Shown here piece by piece: positions 17,551-25,734 of a stretch of 64,000 bases of DNA. Origin of the DNA: Candidatus Woesearchaeota archaeon (GTDB lineage: Archaea; Nanobdellota; Nanobdellia; Woesearchaeales; UBA11576); the NCBI GenBank assembly GCA_018668595.1, contig JABJCP010000013.1, positions 147,869 through 211,868 of the forward strand. The letters run 5' to 3'. Within the stretch, counting starts at the first letter, position 1. Each line of letters opens with the position of its first letter. The notes under the pieces are model-generated. The model was not told the DNA's origin. It did no database searches and saw only the letters and a list, made by a program, of their open reading frames with translations. Both the position numbers and the translations under genes were made by a program.

Positions 17551-17575
17551 CCTCCATTAAATAAATAAAGGGAGG
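17551..17575 (+). promoter_or_regulatory. Possible hairpin masking a strong ribosome-binding site
   Basis: CCTCC at 17551-17555 can pair with GGAGG at 17571-17575, the Shine-Dalgarno sequence of the 59-residue gene at 17585, across a 15-base AT-only loop. If formed in the mRNA it would block translation initiation. The stem is only five G/C-rich pairs. The rest of 17360-17550 is AT-rich and shows no gene. Confidence 0.4.
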
Positions 17576-17584
17576 ATTAAAAAA

Positions 17585-17764
17585 ATGACTTTAAGAAATT
17601 CAAATTTAGTTCGGGCAAAAGATCTAACTCAAGAACAAAAAAAAGAATTAAATATTGAAGCAACAGAAGGTTTAGTTGCAATAGAAACCCATAATTCAGA
17701 ATATGAACGAAAAGCAGTAGTTCTAAAACATGGATTAGTAAGGTATGTTCTTGAAGGCGAGTAA
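17585..17764 (+). CDS. Small protein, 59 residues, upstream partner of the next gene
   Basis: An ATG with an ideal GGAGG nine bases upstream opens a 59-residue frame beginning MTLRNSNLVRAKDLTQEQKK and ending HGLVRYVLEGE. It is short but well formed: strong ribosome-binding site, mixed alpha/beta composition, and a stop 22 bases before the next start, which itself has GAGGTG. This is the usual size order of an antitoxin followed by a larger partner. No family recognised. Confidence 0.6.
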   Translation: MTLRNSNLVRAKDLTQEQKKELNIEATEGLVAIETHNSEYERKAVVLKHGLVRYVLEGE

Positions 17765-17786
17765 TTAATAGAGGTGAATTTAAACA

Positions 17787-18359
17787 ATGACAGTATCTTT
17801 TCTCATTTCACATAAAGTTCTTAATGATGCTTTTAATAAAGAAATAAAATCTGATTTTGCAATCGTATGTGAAAATGTACTTGATAAACTTGGAAATCTT
17901 TTTAATTTTGAGAAAATAGAGTTATGGATTTCAAGTCAAGTATATAATAAACTTGAAAGCAGTAAATGTTTGGATTATGATCAAATAATAAGACTACGAG
18001 CATTTTTCAAAGAAGAAAAAACTACTCAAGGTACGTCATCTTTTGATATTAATTCTTCACTTAATGAATCTGCAAAGAACCTTTCTTATACTGGAACTAC
18101 AATTGTTATAGTTGAAGATAGTTTAAAAAAAATTATAGAATCTAATCCTAGAATTTCTGTTTTAACTCCTGCTGAATTTACAAAAACAATTGAAACTGCT
18201 GAACAATTCAAGGAAAAATTGCCTTTTAAGGAAAATCTTATGGATTTATTTCAGTTCTGTGTTTTTAAACCTGAATTAAAAAAAACAATACTCGACGGCA
18301 TCGAAAGTACTACAGATTCTTGTGAAGAAATTAAATCAGAAATTAAAAAATTTGATTAA
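17787..18359 (+). CDS. Hypothetical protein, weakly PIN-like, second gene of a two-gene unit
   Basis: A 190-residue soluble protein. Its second half reads like the end of a PIN ribonuclease domain: DINSSLNESAKNLSYTG, TIVIVEDSLKKII and ISVLTPAEFTKTIE. The expected N-terminal catalytic aspartate block (DTNVL-like) is not seen; the protein begins MTVSFLISHKVL. It is therefore either a degenerate PIN domain or an unrelated fold with a similar strand/helix order. GAGGTG lies about 11 bases before the ATG and the 59-residue gene is just upstream. A toxin-antitoxin-type unit is a reasonable but unproven reading. Confidence 0.55.
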   Translation: MTVSFLISHKVLNDAFNKEIKSDFAIVCENVLDKLGNLFNFEKIELWISSQVYNKLESSKCLDYDQIIRLRAFFKEEKTTQGTSSFDINSSLNESAKNLSYTGTTIVIVEDSLKKIIESNPRISVLTPAEFTKTIETAEQFKEKLPFKENLMDLFQFCVFKPELKKTILDGIESTTDSCEEIKSEIKKFD

Positions 18360-18484
18360 ACCTACAACTTCCCCCCTATTTCTATCGGAAAAATAAACGC
18401 TAAATCCTCCTCTAGACTTTCTACTGCGTGAATACCTTAAAACATCTAATTTTAATTATTCCGACAAAGCCTTGTTTAACGAAA

Positions 18485-18496
18485 GGTTTATATATG
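18485..18496 (+). promoter_or_regulatory. TATA-box promoter of the 18.6-25.3 kb gene cluster
   Basis: GGTTTATATATG implies a start near 18518 and a leader of about 80 bases before the ATG at 18600, which has GAGGTG at 18585-18590. The 240-base gap (18360-18599) also holds a short CGTT/AACG inverted pair near 18541-18558, but no gene. Confidence 0.45.
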
Positions 18497-18599
18497 ATGA
18501 AAAAACTCATATTTACTATTGATTAATGACAACACTAACTCGTTAAGATTGTAAACGATCAAATAATACTTATTTAACCAAAAGAGGTGTTTATAACAT

Positions 18600-21149
18600 A
18601 TGAAATCCACAAAAAAAGATTCGGACGGTCCAATATTCAATTTTCTAGATAAAATAATTGCTTTTTCACTAGCACCAGTAGGAAGAATGCTTGAAAAAGC
18701 AGATAACTCAAGCTATGATCGTTTAGTCTCTGATAAAATAGAAGCAGATCATATAGATAGCTTAAAAAGAGAAGGATTCTTAACAAATCATGAAAATGAT
18801 ATAAGAATACAAGCATCAACAGACGCATATAAAATTCTAAACTTCTTTGATGATCATGCAGATGTAGATGCAGAACAAATACAAGATTTAGTTGATAGAG
18901 ATGTTAAAGTAGATTTGAATATGTTAGCAAGATATGCAATAGGACTAGGCGATAAACATTTATTACAAGGTGCTACGCGACACGGATATAAATTTACTGA
19001 ATCTCAAAAATTAGATGCACTAAAAAATGCAGTTAAATATTCACAAGAACAAGAAGAAACAAATTTAATGGAAAATGTTGATGACTCAAATGCAGCACCA
19101 GTACATCAATGGTTATTTGGAAAAAATGCTATGTGGAAAGAGTTTAGCAGAATGAATAGAAAAATTGAAAATCATGAAAGAATGCTAGGAGAAAAAACCG
19201 CAGAACGAAAACTACTAAATGAACTAATATACTCACAACACACACAACAAATCACTACCCGCAAAGAAGGTGCAGGAAAACAAGAAGATTATTCTGAAAA
19301 TGGAACTTTTGAAAAACCTTTAGACGCAGTATCATCAAAATCAGATATTAGAGAATTCTTATTATTAAAAAGTGCAGATTATAGAGAAAATATTTCTGCA
19401 AGATATGCATTAAAAATGGGCTGCGAAATTACAACATTTATTGATTCTAAGAAAAAGTCACTTGAAGCAGAAGTTGCTGCGAGTGTTGCTGAAGCAAAAG
19501 CTAAAGGAGAAGTTAAAAAAACAGTTACGTTTGGAGCTGAACAATTTCAAGAAGCATTAAAACAATATGTTGACGCAAGAAAAAATGAATCATTTATTCA
19601 AAGTAGAATTCAAACTCGAAATCAAAATAGATTGTCGACATTAAGAGATGCAGCTAATTATGATTTAGCAGAATTTATTTTAAATGCAGAAAGTCTCGAG
19701 GAGATTTCAGAATTTGAGGAGAGATACGCAAATGCAGTAAGATCGGGTTCAAATAAAATGATAACATTAAAGCCAACTCAAAAAATAATTATGAATAATG
19801 GAAAACTTGAAATGATACAAACTCCCTTACAAATAACTCTTGGAGCAGATCCTCAATCATATGTTGATATTGAAGGAAAAAGTCCAGAAGAACGGGGACA
19901 AGAACTTGAAAAATTAATGAACTTAGATCCTGAAGAAAGAGATGAACAATCTGACGATTGCGTAACTGAACAATACAATACACAAATCGCACAAATTGCA
20001 AAAGCAATAGTTAAAAACTCAGTTGAAGATAATCTCGATTTATTCTATAAACCCGAAGTAAAAACTGACAATGGAACAAATACAAAAGAATACACAAGAT
20101 TAGGAGAAGTTATTGCAAGAAATATGGAACAGGAAGTTAGTGAAAAACTAAAAGATGCACTGGAACATTCAGACTCCTTACTTCTTGGCGGAAAACAAAA
20201 CTACATAGTGACTGTAGAAAAGAATAATAATATGCAGATCATGGTTCTTCCGACGCAAACATCAATTCCCCTAGTGCAAGGAGAAATAGAATTTGAATAT
20301 CACAATAATATGAGCGGAGCTAAAGAAAAAATAAAAGAATGTCATTCTGACGCGATTAAATTTGTTATCGACCAGATAACTAAACAACAAGAAAAAAAAT
20401 TGAGCGACAAAGAAGTGAATCAAGTTATAGAACAAAATACAGATGCGATTAATAAAATTGCACAAGATATGTTTAAAAATTACTGCATTGAAACTGCAAC
20501 TTCCAAAGTAGAACAAGAATTGTTAGAACAAATAATAAAACCAAGTATTGAACATCTTCCAGAAAAAGCAAAAGAACATGTGCTAACAGAAGATGGAAAA
20601 CTAACATTTAATGGAGATTTAATGTACGGAAAATTTCTAAGAAAATCTATTGAACGGATTTTAAGTGGAATGAATATTGGACCAAGCAAATTTGCTACAA
20701 AATATAAAGTTGAATGTGGAAATAATGGCAAAATCAGTTTAGAAGGAAAAGTAGTACAGCCATACCCTTATGAAATTAGAGCAACTACAATAGAATTTCC
20801 AATCAATGTAAACAATGATGAATTAAGCACTGAAGAAATTGAAGCAAAGTATCAAGGAGCAGCAAATATGCTAGCTGCAGATGCATTACTAAAACCTCAT
20901 ATTCCCGAAGAATTTAGAAAACTATATTTATCAGGAAACAATGGACGAGCAACAGGACTAACACCCGAAGGACAAAAACAATACGGCGAATTAGTTCAAC
21001 AATATAAACAACACGTATATAAATTTTTATGCAAAAACATGCAAGAAACAGGAAAGTATGCTGTAAAAGTTTTAATTGACTCAGATGGAGACATGGTAAG
21101 AATAATGAGCAAACCAATACAACCTGAGCAAATTGCACAACCGAATTAA
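18600..21149 (+). CDS. Large hypothetical protein, 849 residues, first gene of an unknown cluster
   Basis: A long soluble protein, charged and mostly helical by composition, with no signal peptide or membrane helix. The N-terminus has a short amphipathic segment (IIAFSLAPVGRMLEKA). Residues 200-360 are rich in Glu/Lys/Gln with coiled-coil character. Two similar segments (near residues 400-415 and 560-575) contain the same strand-like pattern, LKPTQKII and VLPTQTSIPL, each followed by a PLQITLG- or PLVQGEIEFE-type strand, which suggests a repeated beta module. A related strand pattern recurs near the C-terminus. No catalytic motif recognised. GAGGTG precedes the ATG. It leads a same-strand group of unknown genes. 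Confidence 0.75.
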   Translation: MKSTKKDSDGPIFNFLDKIIAFSLAPVGRMLEKADNSSYDRLVSDKIEADHIDSLKREGFLTNHENDIRIQASTDAYKILNFFDDHADVDAEQIQDLVDRDVKVDLNMLARYAIGLGDKHLLQGATRHGYKFTESQKLDALKNAVKYSQEQEETNLMENVDDSNAAPVHQWLFGKNAMWKEFSRMNRKIENHERMLGEKTAERKLLNELIYSQHTQQITTRKEGAGKQEDYSENGTFEKPLDAVSSKSDIREFLLLKSADYRENISARYALKMGCEITTFIDSKKKSLEAEVAASVAEAKAKGEVKKTVTFGAEQFQEALKQYVDARKNESFIQSRIQTRNQNRLSTLRDAANYDLAEFILNAESLEEISEFEERYANAVRSGSNKMITLKPTQKIIMNNGKLEMIQTPLQITLGADPQSYVDIEGKSPEERGQELEKLMNLDPEERDEQSDDCVTEQYNTQIAQIAKAIVKNSVEDNLDLFYKPEVKTDNGTNTKEYTRLGEVIARNMEQEVSEKLKDALEHSDSLLLGGKQNYIVTVEKNNNMQIMVLPTQTSIPLVQGEIEFEYHNNMSGAKEKIKECHSDAIKFVIDQITKQQEKKLSDKEVNQVIEQNTDAINKIAQDMFKNYCIETATSKVEQELLEQIIKPSIEHLPEKAKEHVLTEDGKLTFNGDLMYGKFLRKSIERILSGMNIGPSKFATKYKVECGNNGKISLEGKVVQPYPYEIRATTIEFPINVNNDELSTEEIEAKYQGAANMLAADALLKPHIPEEFRKLYLSGNNGRATGLTPEGQKQYGELVQQYKQHVYKFLCKNMQETGKYAVKVLIDSDGDMVRIMSKPIQPEQIAQPN

Positions 21150-21175
21150 TAAATGATAATTTGAATCATAAAAAA

Positions 21176-21607
21176 ATGGCAAAAAAAAGAAAACCCTACA
21201 CATCAAAAATAAGACAACCTTATGTATCTCGTGCTACAGATAAAGATGAAATAATTGATGTAACCTGCGAACACAAAGTGTTGAGTGTTGATGTAGTGGC
21301 AGAACAATACAGAAAACCAATTGAACAAATAGCAGAAAAAGAAAGTGGTGTTGCAATAGAACCTGTAGAAAGTTCTTTAGATTATAAAGTCAGCGACCAT
21401 GAAACAAAATATAATGCAGACGGATGGTTTTTGGAAGGCGATGATGACGACAGAAAACACGCTGCAATGAAACGTGAAGATACAGATGATTTTTTAGATT
21501 TAGATTTTACAGAAGAACCAGAACCCACCCATAAGTTAAGCTTGAAAAAAAGCATAATAAATGCGTGGTACAGATTAAGAAAACAATATGATAAATTAGA
21601 AGATTAA
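21176..21607 (+). CDS. Hypothetical protein, basic N-terminus and acidic middle
   Basis: Starting at the ATG at 21176 gives 143 residues (MAKKRKPYTSKIRQ). A TTG five codons upstream (21161) is an alternative. The N-terminus is strongly basic; the middle is acidic (EGDDDDRKHAAMKREDTDDF), and the end is an amphipathic helix (IINAWYRLRKQYDKLED). No domain recognised. It lies 26 bases after the 849-residue gene and is probably co-transcribed with it. Confidence 0.6.
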   Translation: MAKKRKPYTSKIRQPYVSRATDKDEIIDVTCEHKVLSVDVVAEQYRKPIEQIAEKESGVAIEPVESSLDYKVSDHETKYNADGWFLEGDDDDRKHAAMKREDTDDFLDLDFTEEPEPTHKLSLKKSIINAWYRLRKQYDKLED

Positions 21608-21642
21608 AATCAAAAAGCATTACTGCCTTGGCAAACCATTTG

Positions 21643-21685
21643 AACTTGTTCAAGGATTTCAAAGCAAAGCTTTGATGAACTCAGC
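21643..21685. other. Structured intergenic sequence with nested inverted repeats
   Basis: TTGAAC/GTTCAA (21649-21662) and CAAAGC/GCTTTG (21661-21675, 3-base loop) can form two small hairpins. The surrounding bases are noticeably richer in G/C than the neighbouring genes. A small RNA or a decayed mobile repeat is possible; nothing here identifies it. Confidence 0.3.
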
Positions 21686-21717
21686 GACGAGTGAAATGAG
21701 GAGCTGATTAAATGCAG

Positions 21718-21747
21718 AAAAACACCTGATTTATGCAAGGTGTTTTT
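21718..21747 (+). terminator. Strong hairpin ending in a T-run
   Basis: AAAAACACCT (21718-21727) pairs perfectly with AGGTGTTTTT (21738-21747) around a 10-base loop. The pairing sequence ends in five T residues, the look of an intrinsic terminator between the first two genes and the rest of the cluster. Confidence 0.55.
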
Positions 21748-21803
21748 CGAGATGTGAAATTCATAGAATTTTACAAACTGCCGCAGTAATGCGAATCAAA
21801 ATT

Positions 21804-21821
21804 AAAACAAAATCAGAAGAA
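21804..21821 (+). repeat. Leader motif copy 1
   Basis: AAAACAAAATCAGAAGAA, ending 9 bases before the ATG at 21830. Near-identical copies precede three more genes of the same cluster. Confidence 0.5.
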
Positions 21822-21829
21822 TGTGAAAA

Positions 21830-22369
21830 ATGACAGATGATGAATTAACTCGAGAAGAAGAAGAACTTTCAAGAAAATTAGAATTAGTAAGAGATTATTT
21901 ATTTGCGAATCTAGATGAATTTAGTAGAAGACGTTTCAAAAAGGAGATGGTTGAGTGGAATTCTCTATCTTCAAAACTTAGTGACGAAGAAGCAAGCCAA
22001 GCTTTTATGACAATATTTGGAAGATATTCCCTACAACAAATAGAACAAAAAGAAAACTCTCCTGCTGAAGTATATAATATGGTGATTTCAAAATATAGAG
22101 ATCTTGGAAAACCTTTTGAAAACTTTCCGACACTAGTTGAAAAGTGTGAACAATACCATCCAGACAATGCAAAATTATATTTGAACATAGGAAAAATTTA
22201 TGCTCAAGAAGCAATGGAGAAAAAAGAAAATCAAGAATATTCAGAAGCTACCAATCTAGCTGACAAAGCATTAGATTATCTTCAAAAAACATTTGCTTTA
22301 GAACCAAACTGTGAAGGGCAAAAACTCAGTGATTTTGAAAATCTTATTGGAAGATTACACAGAAGATAA
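21830..22369 (+). CDS. Hypothetical TPR-like helical protein
   Basis: A 179-residue, all-helical-looking protein. The N-terminus is strongly charged (DDELTREEEELSRKLELV). The second half has the small/large alternation of tetratricopeptide helices (AKLYLNIGKIYAQEAMEKK, then ATNLADKALDYLQKTFALEPN), ending just after the classic LEPN turn. Such modules bind other proteins. The preceding leader motif is shared with three later genes, which suggests co-regulation. No further function can be given. Confidence 0.65.
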   Translation: MTDDELTREEEELSRKLELVRDYLFANLDEFSRRRFKKEMVEWNSLSSKLSDEEASQAFMTIFGRYSLQQIEQKENSPAEVYNMVISKYRDLGKPFENFPTLVEKCEQYHPDNAKLYLNIGKIYAQEAMEKKENQEYSEATNLADKALDYLQKTFALEPNCEGQKLSDFENLIGRLHRR

Positions 22370-22421
22370 TAAAAAAATAACAATTAAACAAACTTTAAAA
22401 AAAAACAGGAGAAGGGAAAAT

Positions 22422-23072
22422 ATGAAAAAAACAAAAACTCAAGAACTGCAAAAACATATTGCAAACAAAAAATTAGAAGAACTAACTCAAAGAAATTTTT
22501 CAATAGATGAAAAAGCAAGTGCAGCATTAGAAGAATGTAATTATAAAAAACTTACAACAAATACAGGCATTCCAATTTATGCACGAGCAAATCAAGATCA
22601 AACAGTAGACATAGTAACATTTGCAAATCTAGAAGAACTAAAAGTAAATGAACAAAAACCAGGATTTACACACATAAAATTAGATGGACTAGATGATGTA
22701 TCAGAATACAAAAAAGCATTATTAAACTTTGTTCGCATGGGTGAAAATAAAACTAAAGAAGGATATAATTTCAATAAAAAACTTGCGTATTTAATTACGT
22801 TAGGTATTGGCGCTGCTCTCGGAGCTACTATCGCAAAGTTAACAGGAATTGATTTTACTGCTTTGAATGCAACTATGTCCTGCGTAGGAGGATCTACAGC
22901 ATTATTGCCCGCAGGATATTTCTTTGGAAAATACATTCAACGAGAATACAAACTAGACTGCATAGAAGCCGTAACAGAATTAACTAAATTCAAAACAGCA
23001 TATAATACAAGCCACGGTACTAAACCAAGCTATGGTGCTAAAGCTTTAGAAAATGCACTACAAACAGACTAA
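22422..23072 (+). CDS. Membrane protein with a two-helix hairpin
   Basis: I choose the ATG at 22422 because GGAGAAGGG precedes it; the longer frame from 22311 overlaps the previous gene and begins with low-complexity Lys/Asn residues. That gives 216 residues. The N-terminal 120 are soluble and charged. Two hydrophobic stretches follow, LAYLITLGIGAALGATIAKL and STALLPAGYFFGKYI, which would form a membrane hairpin. The last 40 residues are soluble. Both ends are expected in the cytoplasm. No family recognised. Confidence 0.7.
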   Translation: MKKTKTQELQKHIANKKLEELTQRNFSIDEKASAALEECNYKKLTTNTGIPIYARANQDQTVDIVTFANLEELKVNEQKPGFTHIKLDGLDDVSEYKKALLNFVRMGENKTKEGYNFNKKLAYLITLGIGAALGATIAKLTGIDFTALNATMSCVGGSTALLPAGYFFGKYIQREYKLDCIEAVTELTKFKTAYNTSHGTKPSYGAKALENALQTD

Positions 23073-23090
23073 AAAAAAACAAAATTGAAA

Positions 23091-23106
23091 AACAGAATCA
23101 GAAGAA
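23091..23106 (+). repeat. Leader motif copy 2
   Basis: AACAGAATCAGAAGAA, about 40 bases before the ATG at 23145. It is followed by AAATAAAAACAAACGGCGAG, which recurs almost exactly before the gene at 24423. Confidence 0.5.
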
Positions 23107-23144
23107 AAAACAAAATCAAATAAAAACAAACGGCGAGAAAAAAA

Positions 23145-23939
23145 ATGAACAAACAAAAAAAATTAGAATTACTAAAAGAAAGATTAGAAGCACAAGCAGA
23201 AAAAGCAGAACTAGTTTATACGCCGAGACAATTGATTAGAAATTATAAAAAACACATGAGACTAACAAATACTGTTCTAAAAGAAATTAAAAAAACCAAT
23301 CAAGAATTAACTCAACTAATACCCATAAACTGTTTAGATGATTTATTAATTCAACCAAGAGAATATTTAGCATTACAAGCAATTAGTTTATCTGTGTATA
23401 GAAGCATAGTACAATTAAGAAGCACAGCAGATTTAGCAACTATGACTCCTGACGATCCAGGTTACCAAAAAACAAAATTTTGTTCAAAAGGATTCGACCC
23501 AGAATTAGGAATTTTACTAGAAGATCCAACAAAAAAAATAACAGAAAAACAAAAAGTAAAACTAGCAAGTGTTGTTGAAAAATGTGAAAAAGGAATTAAT
23601 CAAATAGAACAAAATAAAGAAAGAATAGAAGAATTAACAAATTATGCGAATTCTCTTTTTGAAATTGCAAGTACTTCGTTAAAAGGAATTCAAACATATC
23701 AAGAAACTGCCAGACCATTAATAGAACAAGTGAAACCAAAATCAAATCAAAGAATACAACTAGCAGAAATAAGTTCTGGCTGGGGAAACAGCATGAACAA
23801 ATATAATTTAAGCTGGGGAAGTGTAGGAAACATAGGTGAAACAGAAATTCCCAATGTTATTAGATTCACAATGGAAAGATTCAAACAAGCAATTGCAAAC
23901 TATGAAGCAACACACTCAGACGGATTAGTAACAGCATAA
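23145..23939 (+). CDS. Hypothetical helical protein, 264 residues
   Basis: A soluble, lysine/glutamate-rich protein, probably mostly long helices (KKLELLKERLEAQAEKAELV at the start, VEKCEKGINQIEQNKERIEEL in the middle). A short glycine/tryptophan segment near residues 210-230 (ISSGWGNSMNKYNLSWGSVG) holds two similar SWG/GWG turns and is the only distinctive part. The upstream GGCGAG is its likely ribosome-binding site. Same strand and same leader motif as its neighbours. No family recognised. Confidence 0.65.
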   Translation: MNKQKKLELLKERLEAQAEKAELVYTPRQLIRNYKKHMRLTNTVLKEIKKTNQELTQLIPINCLDDLLIQPREYLALQAISLSVYRSIVQLRSTADLATMTPDDPGYQKTKFCSKGFDPELGILLEDPTKKITEKQKVKLASVVEKCEKGINQIEQNKERIEELTNYANSLFEIASTSLKGIQTYQETARPLIEQVKPKSNQRIQLAEISSGWGNSMNKYNLSWGSVGNIGETEIPNVIRFTMERFKQAIANYEATHSDGLVTA

Positions 23940-23963
23940 AAATTAAATTAATAATTAAATTTT

Positions 23964-23981
23964 AAAAACAAATCAGAAGAA
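23964..23981 (+). repeat. Leader motif copy 3
   Basis: AAAAACAAATCAGAAGAA, 9 bases before the ATG at 23991, the same spacing as copy 1. Confidence 0.5.
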
Positions 23982-23990
23982 GAAAAGAAG

Positions 23991-24350
23991 ATGAAAACAA
24001 AAATGAGCGATACAAAATACAAGCCCGGACAAAAAATAACTGCAGAACAATTCGCAGATCCAGAATTTGGAAAAGCAGTTACTGAATACTTAAAACAACC
24101 AGGAGCAGTTATAATTATTGACATGTCAAACCTAGCAACTCAAACAGAACCAAGCGAAGGTCTTCAAAAAATTGCAGAACAACTTGCTAAAAAGTTAGGA
24201 CTTGACGACCAAAGAACACCTGCACATATTTTTTTTAGTACAAATAAACCAGAGGATTTAGATCCTGCACTAAAAGCAAGATTGACTGGTTGTTCAAAAG
24301 TTACTGGAGCTTATGGACATAGACGAGGAAATACTAATTATAAAAATTAA
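23991..24350 (+). CDS. Hypothetical protein with a nucleotide-binding-like strand
   Basis: A 119-residue soluble protein, or 115 if translation starts at the second ATG (24003). The middle has a buried strand ending in Asp, GAVIIIDMSNL, then a helix (LQKIAEQLAKKLG) and a second strand (HIFFSTN). This alpha/beta order is seen in many small domains and is not enough to name one. The C-terminus is short and basic (GAYGHRRGNTNYKN). Part of the leader-motif cluster. Confidence 0.6.
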   Translation: MKTKMSDTKYKPGQKITAEQFADPEFGKAVTEYLKQPGAVIIIDMSNLATQTEPSEGLQKIAEQLAKKLGLDDQRTPAHIFFSTNKPEDLDPALKARLTGCSKVTGAYGHRRGNTNYKN

Positions 24351-24368
24351 AATAATAAATTAATTTTA

Positions 24369-24386
24369 AAAACAAAATCAGACGAA
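24369..24386 (+). repeat. Leader motif copy 4
   Basis: AAAACAAAATCAGACGAA, about 37 bases before the ATG at 24423. The downstream ACAAACGGCGAG matches the leader of the 23145 gene. Confidence 0.5.
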
Positions 24387-24422
24387 AAAATAAAATAAAA
24401 ACAAACGGCGAGGAAGATAAAC

Positions 24423-24617
24423 ATGGCAGACTCAGAAGATTGGGACTATTGCGATGATGCAGTTGAGAGAATTAAGATGCATAGCAAAACTTTTAAAGAA
24501 TTTTTAAATAAAAGAGATCTTAATAAATTAGAAATGGATGAAGTTTTTTTAACCTCAGAAGATGACTTTCCTGAATTTTCCGACGAAGAATGGGAATGTG
24601 AAGAGGATGATGACTAA
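24423..24617 (+). CDS. Small acidic protein, 64 residues
   Basis: A very acidic protein (start MADSEDWDYCDDAVERI, end EEWECEEDDD) with one predicted helix in the middle (TFKEFLNKRDLNKLEM). GGCGAGGAAG precedes the start. The stop is two bases before the next ATG, so it is translationally linked to the 224-residue gene. It could be an accessory or inhibitor subunit of that protein; no family recognised. Confidence 0.55.
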   Translation: MADSEDWDYCDDAVERIKMHSKTFKEFLNKRDLNKLEMDEVFLTSEDDFPEFSDEEWECEEDDD

Positions 24618-24619
24618 AT

Positions 24620-25294
24620 ATGTCTGAAGAACTAGTTAATTTTTTGGCATACCGAAAAAACAGAATAGAAGATGTTGGAATTGAAAAATTTCAAAATCCG
24701 AAACTTAGTGTGAATGGAGGAGTTAAAACCATTATTGAGTATGCTGATGAAAAAGAAGCAGAAGAACAAAAGTTTAAAGAAGAATTAATTCTAGACAGAA
24801 AAGAACGACTTGAAGAAATTATTCGCGTATGTTTTAAAGCAGGAGATTTAGAAAGTGTTGCTAGCTATTCAACAGACTTAGAAGATTGTGGCGAAGCAGG
24901 AAGTGCACTACACGACTTAACAAGAAGTGTAAAAGAATATATCTTAGGAGAATATGAAACCGCATTATGGTTTATTGAATCTGCAGTAGCAGAATATCCT
25001 AATTCTAAAGAATGTACATTATGGCAATTAAATCTTTACGACAAATACTCAATGTGGGGAACTGTCAAACTAGACGATGCAGAATCTGCTGTTGAATGTG
25101 CACTAAAAAATTTTGGAAAAGATGTTGATGTTTTAGAAGCAATAACCGATCTTTACATAGAAACATTTAATGATTATGAAAAAGCAAAAGAAGTAGTGCA
25201 AATAGGTACAAATGTAAACTTAGCAAAATTTGCAAAATATCAAGACAAATTAAAATCAATAAGACCAAATCATTTAGTCTTAATCAAAGGATAA
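24620..25294 (+). CDS. Hypothetical TPR-like protein, 224 residues
   Basis: A soluble helical protein, second of a closely linked pair. From about residue 65 it shows repeated helix pairs with Ala/Gly/Tyr spacing as in TPR or related solenoids: LEEIIRVCFKAGDLESVASY, YILGEYETALWFIESAVAEYP, AESAVECALKNFGKDVDVLE and NDYEKAKEVVQIGTNV. It is probably a protein-binding scaffold. It ends the 18.6-25.3 kb cluster; a 118-base gap with a fresh TATA box follows. Confidence 0.65.
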   Translation: MSEELVNFLAYRKNRIEDVGIEKFQNPKLSVNGGVKTIIEYADEKEAEEQKFKEELILDRKERLEEIIRVCFKAGDLESVASYSTDLEDCGEAGSALHDLTRSVKEYILGEYETALWFIESAVAEYPNSKECTLWQLNLYDKYSMWGTVKLDDAESAVECALKNFGKDVDVLEAITDLYIETFNDYEKAKEVVQIGTNVNLAKFAKYQDKLKSIRPNHLVLIKG

Positions 25295-25380
25295 TTGACT
25301 TATTAAATTCTGATTTATTATAAATTTAAATTAACAATAGAGACTTTTATTATTATCGAATTAATACAATATTCTAGAAA

Positions 25381-25392
25381 AGTATATAAATA
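25381..25392 (+). promoter_or_regulatory. TATA box ahead of the dph2 fragment
   Basis: AGTATATAAATA is centred about 26 bases before the ATG at 25413, which also has an AGGTG just upstream. The fragment therefore keeps normal expression signals. Confidence 0.5.
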
Positions 25393-25412
25393 AAAAGTAT
25401 TAATAGGTGTAA

Positions 25413-25673
25413 ATGAAGTATGAATTAGAGTTAACACACGCTGTTGATGAAATTAATAAAAACAATGCAAAACTTGTTTGTGTGCAACTACCCGATGGAC
25501 TCAAACCAAAAGCAAAAGAAATAGTTGACTATTTAACTGACCAAACAAAAGCAGAAATTGTTATTTGGGCAGGATCATGTTTTGGTGCATGCGATGTTCC
25601 CTTAGAAATTGAAAAACTAGGAGTTGATCTGATTTTACAATGGGGACATAATGCTTGGAAAAGAGCAGAATAA
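25413..25673 (+). pseudogene. Truncated Dph2 (diphthamide synthase), first domain only
   Basis: The 86 residues match the start of archaeal Dph2, the radical enzyme that adds the 3-amino-3-carboxypropyl group to a histidine of elongation factor 2. LPDGLKPKAKEIVDYL and IIWAGSCFGACDVPLEIEKLGVDL-type sequence are diagnostic; the cysteine in GSCFGACD is the first iron-sulfur ligand. The family normally has about 300-350 residues in three similar domains with one ligand each. This frame stops after the first (QWGHNAWKRAE), and the A-rich DNA that follows encodes none of the rest. It is either a decaying gene or a retained single domain. It cannot hold the complete cluster on its own. Confidence 0.75.
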
Positions 25674-25734
25674 ATTTTTAGATTAAAAAAAAAAAAAAAT
25701 CATACTAATTAATTAAAAAAAAAGAGGTGTAGAA

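Noticed and set aside
22311..22421. Longer N-terminus for the membrane-hairpin protein
   Set aside because: It overlaps the previous gene, is low complexity, and the ATG at 22422 has a good GGAGAAGGG.
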